From contig NZ_OX366362.1 in NCBI RefSeq assembly GCF_947251545.1, positions 248,001 to 312,000 of the forward strand: DNA of 64,000 nucleotides. Reading direction: 5' to 3'. This DNA comes from Wolbachia endosymbiont (group A) of Anomoia purmunda (GTDB lineage: Bacteria; Pseudomonadota; Alphaproteobacteria; Rickettsiales; Anaplasmataceae). The position numbers and the translations under genes are program-made. Numbering within the stretch: the stretch's first letter is position 1; each line of letters opens with the position of its first letter. The notes below the pieces were generated by a model. The model ran no database searches, had not been told where the DNA came from, and worked only from the letters and a program-made list of their open reading frames with translations. This document shows, piece after piece, positions 43,073-53,485 of the stretch.

Positions 43073-43655
43073 ATTTTTTGATCTCATATATGTAGCGTTT
43101 TGCTTTAAACACAAATATTCCAGAGTTCCAATAATGATCGTTGCTTAACTTATGCTCGGGTTTTTCTGTAAAATCTTTCACTATATGATATTTTTCTTTC
43201 TGATCATAAACTGCATTTATATAACCGTATTCAGAATTGAATTCATGAGGCTTAACCCCAAAAGTGACTATAGAGTTAGTTTCAGAGGCTAACTTAGATG
43301 CTTTTTGAGTAGAAGCATAAAAACTATTCAAATCACCTATGAAATGATCTGAAGGCAGAATTAACATTGTCTCGTTTTCATTGCAGAGAAGTGCAGCAAT
43401 TAATATTGCCGCTGCTGTTCCAATTTTCACTGGTTCGAAAATCACTTTATATTCTTGCAGCACATGTAATTCCTCCATCACTAATGACTCGTACTGTATA
43501 TTTGTAGCAATTATGGGCGGCATATAATCGCTTTTTAGCCTCAACAAAGTGTTGTGAAACATAGTGTTCTGACTAAATATTTTCTGAAATTGCTTTGGCT
43601 TAGATAAAGGCCAAAGTCTACTACCACTACCACCACACAATATTACAGGGCGCAT
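43073..43655 (-). pseudogene. manC: Mannose-1-phosphate guanylyltransferase, 3'-truncated by IS4
   Basis: The N-terminal nucleotidyltransferase domain is well kept: MRPVILCGGSGSRLWPLSKPKQFQ, MLILPSDHFIGD, FGVKPHEFNSEYGYI, FTEKPEH and YWNSGIFVFKA. About 196 residues survive; the frame then runs into the IS4 end (43072), where the remaining half of a typical ManC (about 460 aa) is missing. The surviving part would lack the C-terminal cupin domain. Not expected to be functional. Confidence 0.85.
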
Positions 43656-43780
43656 TTAGTTAAGAAAATTGATTAAATAATTAATATCTTATACTGAGGG
43701 CAAAATGCATGCAAGTTTTTGTTGTGGAATAGTTAATAAAGAAAGTAAATGTTAATTAAAGTAATAGCTAATTAGCGAGG

Positions 43781-43987
43781 CATAGCTGTACGAGCATTGT
43801 GATTTGAGCTTACCAGGAGGGTGTCATCCCAGTGCCTAGACACTGGGATCCAGCAAAATCGATCATAAACAAGCGCACTATACAGCATTTTCAATGAAAC
43901 TACCAAAAACTGGATGCCAGTGTCAAGCACTGGCATGACACTGCTTGTTATGAAAATTACCTACAAATCACAACGTTCGTACAGTTG
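43781..43987. mobile_element. MITE-like element with imperfect target duplication
   Basis: Inverted ends atagctgtacgagcattg and caacgttcgtacagttgt. Flanked by taattagcgagg (43769-43780) and taattagtaagg (43988-43999), a 12-bp direct repeat with two mismatches. The right repeat overlaps the stop codon of the next gene. 43656-43768 shows nothing identifiable. Confidence 0.7.
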
Positions 43988-43990
43988 TAA

Positions 43991-45196
43991 TTAGTAAGGA
44001 GGTAATTGAATTTTTTCGTCTTGCAATGAATTCCGTCTGCTTATTACTTTATCAGCATGACCTCTTTTACCACTTAATATTTCATTACTCTTATTTTGTT
44101 CTTCCTCAGGACTCTTTAGTATTTCATTACTCTTGCTAACTTCTTTATCATTCCCTTGTTTCTTTGGCCTTCTAGCGTTAAGCTCATCCCATGTGCCCAC
44201 TATACTAAGTGGCTTATGATCCTTTTGCTCCGGCTTTAGCCTTTCTCCACCTTTAATAACATTAAAGTCACTTTTCGCTTCTTCCCAACATCCTTTCAAT
44301 TGATGTTTCCACATAGTGAAGTAAGCATCACCATATTTTTTCTCATTTGCTACAAACAATAAAATTGGAGCCTTAAGTATGGTAGCTCCCATATCCACTA
44401 AATTTTTTACTGCCATTGCAGGAGTAAATAAAAGATAACCAAAAGACTTTGCAATTGGGTTTTGTTTGCCTATTAAATACTCCCCTAACTTTATAGGAAG
44501 AGAAGTCAACAATTTAGTACAAACTTTAGCCAAGCTTGTAGCAAAAACGATAGGAACAGATATAAGACTTTTATCTAGCTCTAGATTACCATTCTGATCT
44601 CTAATTTCTGAAAAATGGGTGCTTAGCTTTTTGTCATCACTAGTGTATAATAATTCTCCATTTCTTCCTTTTTCATCAACAACTTCCTGAACTTTACCTT
44701 CTTTACTTTTTACCTCTTTAGTTAGCACAGAAGAGTTAGTTAATTCAAACGGATATTGAGAATTTTCAGTTTTTTTAGCTTCAAAAATTGGAATATGTTT
44801 CTCAAGATCGATTTTTGAAAACCTAAATGGTTTATAATAGCCATCATAGTGCTTAACATCCTTATTTTTTTCTGAATTAACTAAAAAGTCAATGGTAAAA
44901 TAAAACCTATCGTCCTTTTCCTTGACAAGAGTTAATTCAAAACTTGGCTGCTTTCCATCTTTGTCTTTTTCACCATATAAAAGTTTATATATAGTCTTAT
45001 CTTCGCTATTCTTAGTTTCTATAATTTTCCCAGATTTTACAACTTCATCATAATTTTTTGGATACTGGCATTTCTTTCCATCATACATCATTACCTTTCT
45101 AAGGTCTTTGACATAAACTTGAGATTCAGGTGAAGTAAGCAGACCTTTTGCTTTAAGTGTAAGATCTATTGCTCCCTTTTTTAATGCTTCAAACAT
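43991..45196 (-). CDS. Hypothetical protein with central hydrophobic region
   Basis: 401 aa. N-terminal half is polar, beta-rich in appearance (LTLVKEKDDRFYFTIDFLV); residues about 210-290 hold two moderately hydrophobic stretches (SVPIVFATSLAKVCTKLL and FGYLLFTPAMAVKNLVDM) and the C-terminus is charged with repeated SNEIL motifs (KSNEILKSPEEEQNKSNEIL). I do not recognise the family and see no catalytic motif. It has a long open frame with normal codon use. Just downstream, its stop codon lies inside the target duplication of the MITE-like element. Confidence 0.7.
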   Translation of the reverse strand: MFEALKKGAIDLTLKAKGLLTSPESQVYVKDLRKVMMYDGKKCQYPKNYDEVVKSGKIIETKNSEDKTIYKLLYGEKDKDGKQPSFELTLVKEKDDRFYFTIDFLVNSEKNKDVKHYDGYYKPFRFSKIDLEKHIPIFEAKKTENSQYPFELTNSSVLTKEVKSKEGKVQEVVDEKGRNGELLYTSDDKKLSTHFSEIRDQNGNLELDKSLISVPIVFATSLAKVCTKLLTSLPIKLGEYLIGKQNPIAKSFGYLLFTPAMAVKNLVDMGATILKAPILLFVANEKKYGDAYFTMWKHQLKGCWEEAKSDFNVIKGGERLKPEQKDHKPLSIVGTWDELNARRPKKQGNDKEVSKSNEILKSPEEEQNKSNEILSGKRGHADKVISRRNSLQDEKIQLPPY

Positions 45197-45280
45197 ATTG
45201 TCAAACCAAAATCGCTATAATGCTATAGTTCAATAATAAAACTAGTACACTAATAATATATTAACACAGCACCGGTGATT

Positions 45281-45637
45281 TTACAAGAAAATATGCCTGT
45301 AGAAGATAAAGATTGTAAAAGCGAGGGTTATATAAGTAATGCTTGATAAGTACTTTATACATGTAATTGTAAAAATCCTTAGAGATACGCTGTGTATATA
45401 ATCTTCACACACTACCTGCATTCCAAGAACTGCGTGCCAAAAAATGCAAAACAACAATACAACAAAAAATAAAAGCTCTAGAGGGTGATTAATAAATTTT
45501 TCACTAAAAGACAAAGAGCTATCAGTATAAAATGCGCAAGAAAATGAATAGATAAACCAAGGAAACAGGAACAGTAAGATTACAGCAGAAACACGCTGAA
45601 CCCACCAATGATGTACTGAATTTCCAGATTGACTCAT
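45281..45637 (-). CDS. sdhD: Succinate dehydrogenase membrane anchor subunit
   Basis: 118 aa, three membrane helices, anchors the SDH flavoprotein/iron-sulfur dimer and helps bind ubiquinone. The start SQSGNSVHHWWVQRVSAVIL has the conserved RVSA and a later His in FWHAVLGMQVVCEDY for haem b. Overlaps sdhC by four bases (ATGA), so the pair is translationally coupled. sdhA and sdhB are not in the window. Confidence 0.85.
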   Translation of the reverse strand: MSQSGNSVHHWWVQRVSAVILLFLFPWFIYSFSCAFYTDSSLSFSEKFINHPLELLFFVVLLFCIFWHAVLGMQVVCEDYIHSVSLRIFTITCIKYLSSITYITLAFTIFIFYRHIFL

Positions 45638-46011
45638 ATAAACATAAATAAAAAAGCCATAGTAGAAAGGAGTAGCGTTACTGTCAGCAGTATAGCACTC
45701 CTTGAAACACCAGTAATTTCTAAATTAAGCCCAACATCCCACAATAAATGACGAATACCATTAAGAAAATGATATACAAAACTTATAAAACATAAGACAT
45801 AAGCTAATTTAGCAACAGGAGTGAATAATAATGCATTTAAGTACCTTACTATAAGTAACTCAGGAAAGTAAACATGTAATATGAAATACCAAGAAAGTAT
45901 CATTAATAAAAGGAATAGCAAGATACCAGTCAATCTGTGCATAATAGAGAAAAAACTAGTAACTTGTACTTTATATATTTGTAAATGTGGAGAAAGAGGT
46001 CTATCACTCAT
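45634..46011 (-). CDS. sdhC: Succinate dehydrogenase cytochrome b556 subunit
   Basis: 125 aa with the family start SDRPLSPHLQIYKVQVTSFFSIMHRLTGILL, three membrane helices and the haem ligand region HFLNGIRHLLWD. Complex II subunit of the inner membrane. It is first of the sdhC-sdhD pair and follows the 16S rRNA region on the same strand, but the 16S 3' hairpin probably separates the two transcripts. Confidence 0.9.
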   Translation of the reverse strand: MSDRPLSPHLQIYKVQVTSFFSIMHRLTGILLFLLLMILSWYFILHVYFPELLIVRYLNALLFTPVAKLAYVLCFISFVYHFLNGIRHLLWDVGLNLEITGVSRSAILLTVTLLLSTMAFLFMFI

Positions 46012-46064
46012 AAAATTCCGTTATCGGGAAATTAAAATAAAGTAGAAGTAAAGACAGCAGTATA

Positions 46065-46105
46065 GCACATAACAACACCACCATTAAAAATGGTAAGTTA
46101 TGTGC
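46065..46105 (-). terminator. 16S rRNA 3'-flanking hairpin
   Basis: gcacataac (46065-46073) pairs with gttatgtgc (46097-46105), with a smaller inner hairpin. It lies seven bases beyond the 16S 3' end. No long T-tract, so it may act in processing as well as termination. Confidence 0.5.
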
Positions 46106-46111
46106 AAAGCC

Positions 46112-47615
<1,504 letters not shown>

Positions 47616-47679
47616 AGACTTCAACCTATAAAAGGTTGAGGGTACATCGGATAAATCCGACAAAAAATAATTTAGCTTA

Positions 47680-47705
47680 ATACTGCTGTCTTTATTTCTA
47701 CTTTA
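47680..47705 (-). promoter_or_regulatory. 16S processing stem, 5' arm (3' arm at 46040-46064)
   Basis: The text tactgctgtctttatttcta before the 16S gene is complementary, over about 24 bases, to agtagaagtaaagacagcag after it. These two arms would close a long stem around the 16S precursor, as in RNase III-processed rRNA operons. Confidence 0.75.
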
Positions 47706-47747
47706 GAAATATTTTAATCTCCAACTATTCAAACAACTTTAAGAATA

Positions 47748-47775
47748 TTATTATGTGATATAATCACTATGTCAA
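47748..47775 (-). promoter_or_regulatory. Probable 16S promoter
   Basis: On the minus strand: -35 TTGACA (47770-47775), 16-bp spacer, -10 TAATAA (47748-47753), about 130 bases upstream of the mature 5' end. Confidence 0.55.
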
Positions 47776-47834
47776 TATGTTTTTGCAAATCAAAAGCATT
47801 AATGTATAAATATATAACTATTTGGAATATTACC

Positions 47835-48383
47835 ATGAAAAAATACATCTTTCTGCTTGCACTCGCGCCAATGTTAGTTGGCATTACACTATACTTATTG
47901 CGCAACATTGATAACACAAAACAATCTATAACTGCAGGTGACAAATTTTACGAAGTATTATTCTTAAAAAAAGATAATAAGCCGCTGCTAGAAGAAATAG
48001 GTTCAAATTGGGAGTATTTAGCAAATTTTGAACACGCATTCAATCGTATCTCAGATTCAATGCCAACAGACACAGCATCTATTTATAATGATTTGGCAGA
48101 TGATAAAGATGCTCCTAATGTTTTGCGTGAGTTAGCACAATATTTAGAAGTAATGAGCTTACTTCACTCCAACGGTGAAAAAATAAATAAAGATAAAATT
48201 GATAATTTAGAATCAAGTGCAGTGTATCCTTATTCAAGCCAAGAAGCTATCGCTGTAGTAAAGATACATAATAACGACATTAAAGGTGCAACTGAAATAT
48301 TGCGTTCCCTATTAAATGACAGAAAATGCCCTATCCTAATCAAAGCTAATGCACAAGAATTACTCAGGATATATGGGAGTTAA
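47835..48383 (+). CDS. TPR-like membrane-anchored protein
   Basis: About 182 aa from ATG at 47835. One N-terminal membrane segment (MKKYIFLLALAPMLVGITLYLL) and a helical periplasmic part ending in YSSQEAIAVVKIHNNDIKGATEILRSLLND, the pattern of YfgM/TPR_21-type proteins that assist at the Sec translocon or BAM. The longer frame from 47769 has no family support. Divergent from the 16S gene. The family assignment is tentative. Confidence 0.65.
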   Translation: MKKYIFLLALAPMLVGITLYLLRNIDNTKQSITAGDKFYEVLFLKKDNKPLLEEIGSNWEYLANFEHAFNRISDSMPTDTASIYNDLADDKDAPNVLRELAQYLEVMSLLHSNGEKINKDKIDNLESSAVYPYSSQEAIAVVKIHNNDIKGATEILRSLLNDRKCPILIKANAQELLRIYGS

Positions 48384-48390
48384 CTCATTA

Positions 48391-48885
48391 GACTTTTTGC
48401 ATAGCTTTTGGCAGCGCATCGGATGAAACAAAAAAACTTACTTGACACCCTTCGCCAGCCCCCTTATCATGAAACTGAAGCTATTGTATTTGCTTTCGCC
48501 AATCTGCAGATTAAAAGGTAAGGATTACTTAATGTATCGGCGTCTTATGTTTAATTTTTTGCAGTATATAGATACTGTATGTCTTTACAAAACTTCATCT
48601 ACATCTAGATTTTTATCTAAATAAGCTGAACGCGCTTATAAAGCGTTCAAGACATCACCCAACGTCAAATTTTAAAATAAAGAGTGAATAACTAGCTAGC
48701 ACGGGTTTTCTTTGCCTTTTTTTTCTGCCTAGTAAATTTCTTAAACATTTAAGCTAAGGTGAGTTGCATTTAAAAGCAGCTAAATTGCAGTGTTTAAGAC
48801 TTAAAAAACGCCAAATTGACAATAGAGAGTAACCGGGGCTTCTTTTGCCTTTTTTTTCCATTTGGTAAATTTCTTAATATTTATA
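48391..48885 (+). repeat. Three-copy promoter-bearing repeat, copy 3
   Basis: Begins with cttttggcagcgcatcggat like copy 2. Promoter TTGACA (48442-48447), 17 bp, TATCAT (48465-48470). The 30-codon frame is intact from about 48532. The distal subrepeats have diverged more than in copies 1 and 2 and are shorter. It follows the TPR-like gene. Confidence 0.8.
48442..48470 (+). promoter_or_regulatory. Sigma70-type promoter in repeat copy 3
   Basis: TTGACA at 48442-48447, 17-bp spacer and TATCAT at 48465-48470, identical hexamers to the other copies. Confidence 0.7.
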
Positions 48886-48899
48886 CTAAAAGAGCCCAA

Positions 48900-49235
48900 G
48901 AGAGGTGTCATTCCAGTGCTCCTTTTTTGTCATCCAAGTAGCTGACACTGGGATCTAGCCTTTATTATGCAGCCACTTGGTTGAAATTAAGTCTTCTGGA
49001 TCCCAGTGTCAGCTACTTTCATGACATCATCATAAAGTAAAATGAGATCCCAGTGTCAGCTACTCGGATGACAGAAGAGGGCACTGGGATGACATCATAT
49101 AGGCTACTTAGAGGACCCAAAAAGGGTGTCATTCCAGCGCGTGACGCTGGAATCCAGCCTTTATTATGCAGCCACTTGGTTGAAATTAAGTCTTCTGGAT
49201 CCAAGTAGTCAAGCTAATCGGATGATACCATTGTG
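48900..49235. repeat. Cluster of palindromic elements
   Basis: At least four partial or full palindrome arms, including a 60-bp stretch (ttattatgcagccacttggt ...) that appears twice here and again at 25300 and 31650. No gene. 49236-49418 holds nothing recognisable. Confidence 0.75.
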
Positions 49236-49429
49236 CTTGAGGTAAAATTGACTCCAGAATTTAATGGACTGCCTGCAAAAGCAAATGTTTGTATAAATTG
49301 CAAGCTTCGCAAGAAGGATTTATAACTTAAATTATATAAACAGACCTTACTTATTTTACTATCCCTGTTTACTTCCTGTAAAAAACATGTTACTAATGTA
49401 TTGTATTTTGTAGTAGAATGGAGGAAATT

Positions 49430-49612
49430 TTGGCAGTTCCAAAAAGAAAAAAGTCAAAGTCAAGGCGTAATATGCATCGTTCTCATCATGCTATCCAGCC
49501 TAAGAATGTTGTGGTATGTTCAACAACTGGGGAATTCATGTTGCCTCACAATGTAGCAGTCGATGGCAGTTACAAAGGAAAACGAGTTTTCATTAAGCAA
49601 CAGGCAGAATGA
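49430..49612 (+). CDS. rpmF: 50S ribosomal protein L32
   Basis: L32 is a small 50S protein. AVPKRKKSKSRRNMHRSHHA is the family N-terminus. I place the start at TTG 49430, because the family begins MAVPKRK and a GGAGG ribosome site lies about five bases upstream; the ATG at 49418 would add MEEI and place the start on top of that site. The 3' end overlaps the longer plsX frame. L32 followed by plsX-fabH is a common bacterial order. Confidence 0.9.
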   Translation: MAVPKRKKSKSRRNMHRSHHAIQPKNVVVCSTTGEFMLPHNVAVDGSYKGKRVFIKQQAE

Positions 49613-49622
49613 CTATTATGAT

Positions 49623-50660
49623 ATGTTATCTACGGTCAATAATAATATAGTTATTGCACTTGACGCTATGGGGGGCGATTTTGCGCCTCTTTCCGTAATT
49701 CAGGGTGCTGGTTTTTTTTTGGATAATCTTGTTGACCCAGGCATTAAAGTTTTTTTTCATATTTATGGAGATAAGGAAGAAGTATCTCCTTTGCTTTTGA
49801 AATATAAAAAAGTAAGTAACAATTCTGAATTTACTCATTGTTCTGACAATGTTCTTGCAAATGACAAGCCATCTTTTGCGCTGAGACATCGTAAAGACTC
49901 AAGTATGAAAGCTGCAATTGTTGCAGTGAAAGAAGGTAAAGCTTTCGGAGTGGTATCTTCAGGCAACACCGGAGCGTTGATGGCAATTTCCAGATTTATT
50001 TTAGGAACATTACCAAATATTTATCGTCCTGCTATTGCCTCTATCTGTCCAACTAAGACAAAAAGCTTCGCTTTGCTTGACCTTGGTGCAAATCTTGATT
50101 GTAATGCCGACTCATTATTTCAATTTGCGTTAATGGGTAGTATATTTGCAAAAATAGCATTAAAAATTGACAATCCTGAAGTTGCTTTGCTAAATATCGG
50201 TACAGAAGAAGTTAAAGGTAATGACTCAGTGCGCGGCGCTTTTGAGTTGCTTAAAAACGCTTCTGGCATTAATTTCAAAGGATATATAGAGGCAAGTGAA
50301 TTTTTAGAGGGTAATATAGATGTGATTGTTGCTGATGGTTTTGTTGGCAATGTAATGCTCAAAACGGCTGAGGCAACCGCTAGTACCTTTATCAATCTAA
50401 TAAAGCAGGAAGTATTCAACTCGTGGATAGCGAAAATGCTTGTTGGTATATTGTTAAAATCCAAACTAAATAAAGCATTAACGCGTTTTAATCCCCAAAT
50501 TAGAAATGGAGCTATGTTTTTAGGGCTGAATGGTATCATCATTAAAAGTCATGGAAATTCTGATGCTATTTCTTTTGCCCATGCCATAAAATTTGCAGTA
50601 AATGCAATTAGTGAAAATTTAAATCAAAAGATAATTAACGGGGTAAGTCATATTGAATAA
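49623..50660 (+). CDS. plsX: Phosphate acyltransferase PlsX
   Basis: Makes acyl-phosphate from acyl-ACP, the acyl donor for PlsY in phospholipid synthesis. Motifs: IALDAMGGDFAPLSVIQGA, GVVSSGNTGALMA, RPAIASICPT, ADGFVGNVMLKTAEA. The family begins close to IVIALDAMGGD, so I take ATG 49623 (345 aa); the frame is open further upstream but that part overlaps rpmF. Overlaps fabH by eight bases, indicating cotranscription. Confidence 0.9.
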   Translation: MLSTVNNNIVIALDAMGGDFAPLSVIQGAGFFLDNLVDPGIKVFFHIYGDKEEVSPLLLKYKKVSNNSEFTHCSDNVLANDKPSFALRHRKDSSMKAAIVAVKEGKAFGVVSSGNTGALMAISRFILGTLPNIYRPAIASICPTKTKSFALLDLGANLDCNADSLFQFALMGSIFAKIALKIDNPEVALLNIGTEEVKGNDSVRGAFELLKNASGINFKGYIEASEFLEGNIDVIVADGFVGNVMLKTAEATASTFINLIKQEVFNSWIAKMLVGILLKSKLNKALTRFNPQIRNGAMFLGLNGIIIKSHGNSDAISFAHAIKFAVNAISENLNQKIINGVSHIE

Positions 50661-51609
50661 GAGTTTCATATTAAGCACTGGATCTTACCTACCAAGAAAA
50701 ATGCTGAGTAACAACGAAATTGCATCAATAGTTGAGACAAGCGATGAATGGATAAGGCAGAGAACAGGAATAGCTCAAAGGCATATAGCAGATGAAGGAG
50801 AATTAACGTCAGATCTAGCTGTAAATGCAGCAAAAAGTGCTATAGAAAAAGCTAAAATTTCAGTGGATGAAATTGACTTGATTATAGTTGCAACAACAAC
50901 ACCTGATAAAACTTTGCCTAGCTGTGCAACGATTGTACAAAGTAAGTTAAAATGTAAAAATGCATTTTCTTTTGATGTACAAGCAGCATGCTCTGGTTTT
51001 ATATATGCAGTTACAGTTGCTGATTCGCTCATAAAATCTAACAATAGAATAAAATATGCGCTCGTTATTGGTGCTGAAATAATGTCTAGGATTGTTGACT
51101 GGGAAGATAGGTCAACTTGTGTACTCTTTGGTGATGGTGCTGGTGCAGTGATAATAAAATCAGAAATGGGTAGCAGCGGCATCATATCAACAAACTTACA
51201 CTCTGATGGCAATGTGGACATACTATGTACGAACGGAGGGATATCCTCAACTGGTGATTCTGGAAAAATATGCATGAATGGAAGAGAAGTGTTTAAACAT
51301 GCAGTGGATAAGTTAACAGCTTCAGTAGAGGAAACTCTGAAATGCAATAATTTGAAAATCACTGATATTGACTGGTTAATTCCCCATCAAGCAAACATTC
51401 GTATTATTGAAGCAGTAGTAAAGAAATTAGATTTTCCTATAGAGAAAGTGATTAATACCGTTGATAAGCATGCAAACACCTCAGCGGCATCAATTCCACT
51501 GGCCTTAGACTATGCAATACAAGAATCAAAAATAAAATCAGGAAATCTGGTACTGCTGATTTCAATAGGTGCAGGCCTGACCTGGGGTTCCGTGTTGCTG
51601 CACTATTAG
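50653..51609 (+). CDS. fabH: 3-oxoacyl-ACP synthase III
   Basis: Initiates fatty-acid synthesis by condensing acetyl-CoA with malonyl-ACP. 318 aa with catalytic Cys in DVQAACSGFIYAV, His in WLIPHQANIRI, and Asn in DKHANTSAASIPLAL. Start is TTG at 50653, overlapping the plsX 3' end by eight bases. It ends right at a palindromic region. Confidence 0.95.
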   Translation: MNKSFILSTGSYLPRKMLSNNEIASIVETSDEWIRQRTGIAQRHIADEGELTSDLAVNAAKSAIEKAKISVDEIDLIIVATTTPDKTLPSCATIVQSKLKCKNAFSFDVQAACSGFIYAVTVADSLIKSNNRIKYALVIGAEIMSRIVDWEDRSTCVLFGDGAGAVIIKSEMGSSGIISTNLHSDGNVDILCTNGGISSTGDSGKICMNGREVFKHAVDKLTASVEETLKCNNLKITDIDWLIPHQANIRIIEAVVKKLDFPIEKVINTVDKHANTSAASIPLALDYAIQESKIKSGNLVLLISIGAGLTWGSVLLHY

Positions 51610-51619
51610 ACTTCCTGCA

Positions 51620-52100
51620 TTACCTCCTGTCACCCAAGTACCCTCTCTTGTCATTCCAGCACCTCCTTCTCCTGTCATCCCAGTGCCCCCTTTTGTCATC
51701 CCAGTACTTGATACTGGGATCCAGACAAAAGAATGGTGTCATGAAAGTAGCTGATACTGGTTTCCATCCAAGAGGGCAGTAGCCCCTTCGTTGTCATTCC
51801 AGTGCTTGACAATGGAATCTAGACTTTAATTGTTATACTTGTAAATAATCTAGTGAAAATAAACGTTCATCTCAAATGCAGTATTTTTGTTGAAATAGCT
51901 CAACTGGATCCCAGTGTCTGGGCACTGGGATGACAAAAAAAGGAGCTCTGGAATGATAGCAGTCCTACGTCATACCGCGATTCATTCGCGGTATCCCTTA
52001 GCATAGATCCCGCTAACAAGTAGCGGGATGACGATTGTCAGGGTGTCATCCGAGTAGCCCCTTCGGTGTCATCCCAGTGCTTGACAGTTGTATCTTTATG
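51620..52100. repeat. Cluster of palindromic elements (both families)
   Basis: Contains copies of the ccagtg..cactgg family (51680-51730, 51800-51830, 51905-51940) and of the ccgcgattcattcgcggtat family with gatcccgctaacaagtagcg (51965-52040). No gene is supported until the IS110 remnant. Confidence 0.8.
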
Positions 52101-52292
52101 ATGTGAGGCATTAGAGCTAAAATACCTCACAGGGAGGGTGAAGCTGATGCGACGCTAATGCCATTAAGGCCGAATCCCAGATTTTGCTTCCCTCCCATAG
52201 AGTTAAAGACTGAACAGTATCTTTTGGAATTATATCCCGTATTACAAGGTTAGTCTAAACTCTCAGTTTATTTATAGTCTTGGAGGGAATTT

Positions 52293-53242
52293 TATGCAAG
52301 TAAATGCTATTTTGGGTGTGGATATTTCAAAAAAGAAATTTGATGTTTGTTAGTGGACAGTAAAAAACGACACAAAGTCTTTCAAAATAATCAAGATGGT
52401 TTTGCAAAACTTGTAGTTTGGTGCAATGGCCATGGAGCAAATCTTACTCATTTATGTCTTGAAGCAACTAGTTGGTATGGAGAAGATTTGGCTACTTTTA
52501 TGCACGATTTAGGACATAATGTCAGTATAGTAAACCCAGAAAGCTTTTGGCAAAAGTGAGCTGCTCAGAAATAAGACAGATAAATCAGATGCAGCTATGA
52601 TAGCTAGATTTTGTATCGCCAACAAACCTGCTCTTTGGAAGCCCATTGCACCTGAAATTAGGCATTTGAGGGAGCTTTACCGTTGCATGCAATCGCTAAA
52701 AGATGATAAGGTGCAACAGACGAATCGCTTGGAAAACAAAAATATGCATTCCAGTTGCAAAGAAGCTATATCTAAAGTAATTTTGGCAATAGAGGAGCAA
52801 ATTATTGTTCTCGAAAAAGAAATTAATGAGCATATAAATAACTATCCACATCTAAAAAATATGGTGGAAAACCTTAAGACTATAAAAGGTATAGGATATC
52901 TTACTGCTGTTGCTGTTGTCGCAGAAATGCCATCAGTTGATAACTTTGACAATGCTAAACAATTTACAGCTTTTGCTGCCAAGACATTATCAATCGGGAT
53001 CATCAGTAAGTAAGAGAAGTTGCATATGCAAAATAGGATCTGAGCGCGTCCGAAAAGCTCTTTATATGCCAGCTATAGTAGTCAAAAACCATAATAATCA
53101 TTTTCAAAAGTTTTGTCAGCGTTTAGCAAGTAAAGGCAAATGTCCAAAAGTCATAGTTCTTGCGTTAATGCGAAAATTAATGCATGTATTTTTTGGTATT
53201 CTTAAAAATAATCAACCATTTAATTGTAATTTAGTTGGATAA
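52293..53242 (+). pseudogene. IS110-family transposase, decayed
   Basis: Starts well (GGAGGG ribosome site, ATG 52293, MQVNAILGVDISKKKFDV) but stops at a TAG after about 18 codons. Later frames hold LCLEATSWYGEDLATF, SDAAMIARFC and the C-terminal Transposase_20 start NLKTIKGIGYLTAVAVVAE; a further shift follows near 53005. At least three frame changes or stops. A different lineage from the intact IS110 copy that follows. Confidence 0.85.
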
Positions 53243-53329
53243 TTTGTTTGACAGCAGAGACAGTTGTAAGTTGGAAATGTGATATAAAAAGAAGCAAGAA
53301 GGAAGATAACTCTATAAAAATGTGGTTAT

Positions 53330-53400
53330 CGCCAGGCTTGAGCGACCGTAAGACGGTAGTATTATAACATACGTAGATATCAAGGTACTCAAGCCTATCC
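53330..53400 (+). ncRNA. Candidate IS110 bridge RNA region
   Basis: Upstream of the intact transposase, AGGCTTGAG (53334-53342) pairs perfectly with CTCAAGCCT (53388-53396). Inside is a small hairpin accgt-aag-acggt (53345-53357) and an open loop of about 30 bases. IS110-type elements encode a structured guide (bridge) RNA in the non-coding end before the transposase; position and shape fit. Proposed, not proven. Confidence 0.5.
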
Positions 53401-53485
53401 TTCGAGACGTTTGAATAGTTGTTTGGGACATATATATGCACCCGTTTACAATCTTAAATTTTAACTTAAACTCTCGAGGTTCTTT

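Noticed and set aside
48900..49235. Palindrome clusters as a CRISPR array
   Set aside because: Repeats are palindromic, variably spaced and lack uniform spacers; no cas genes in the window.
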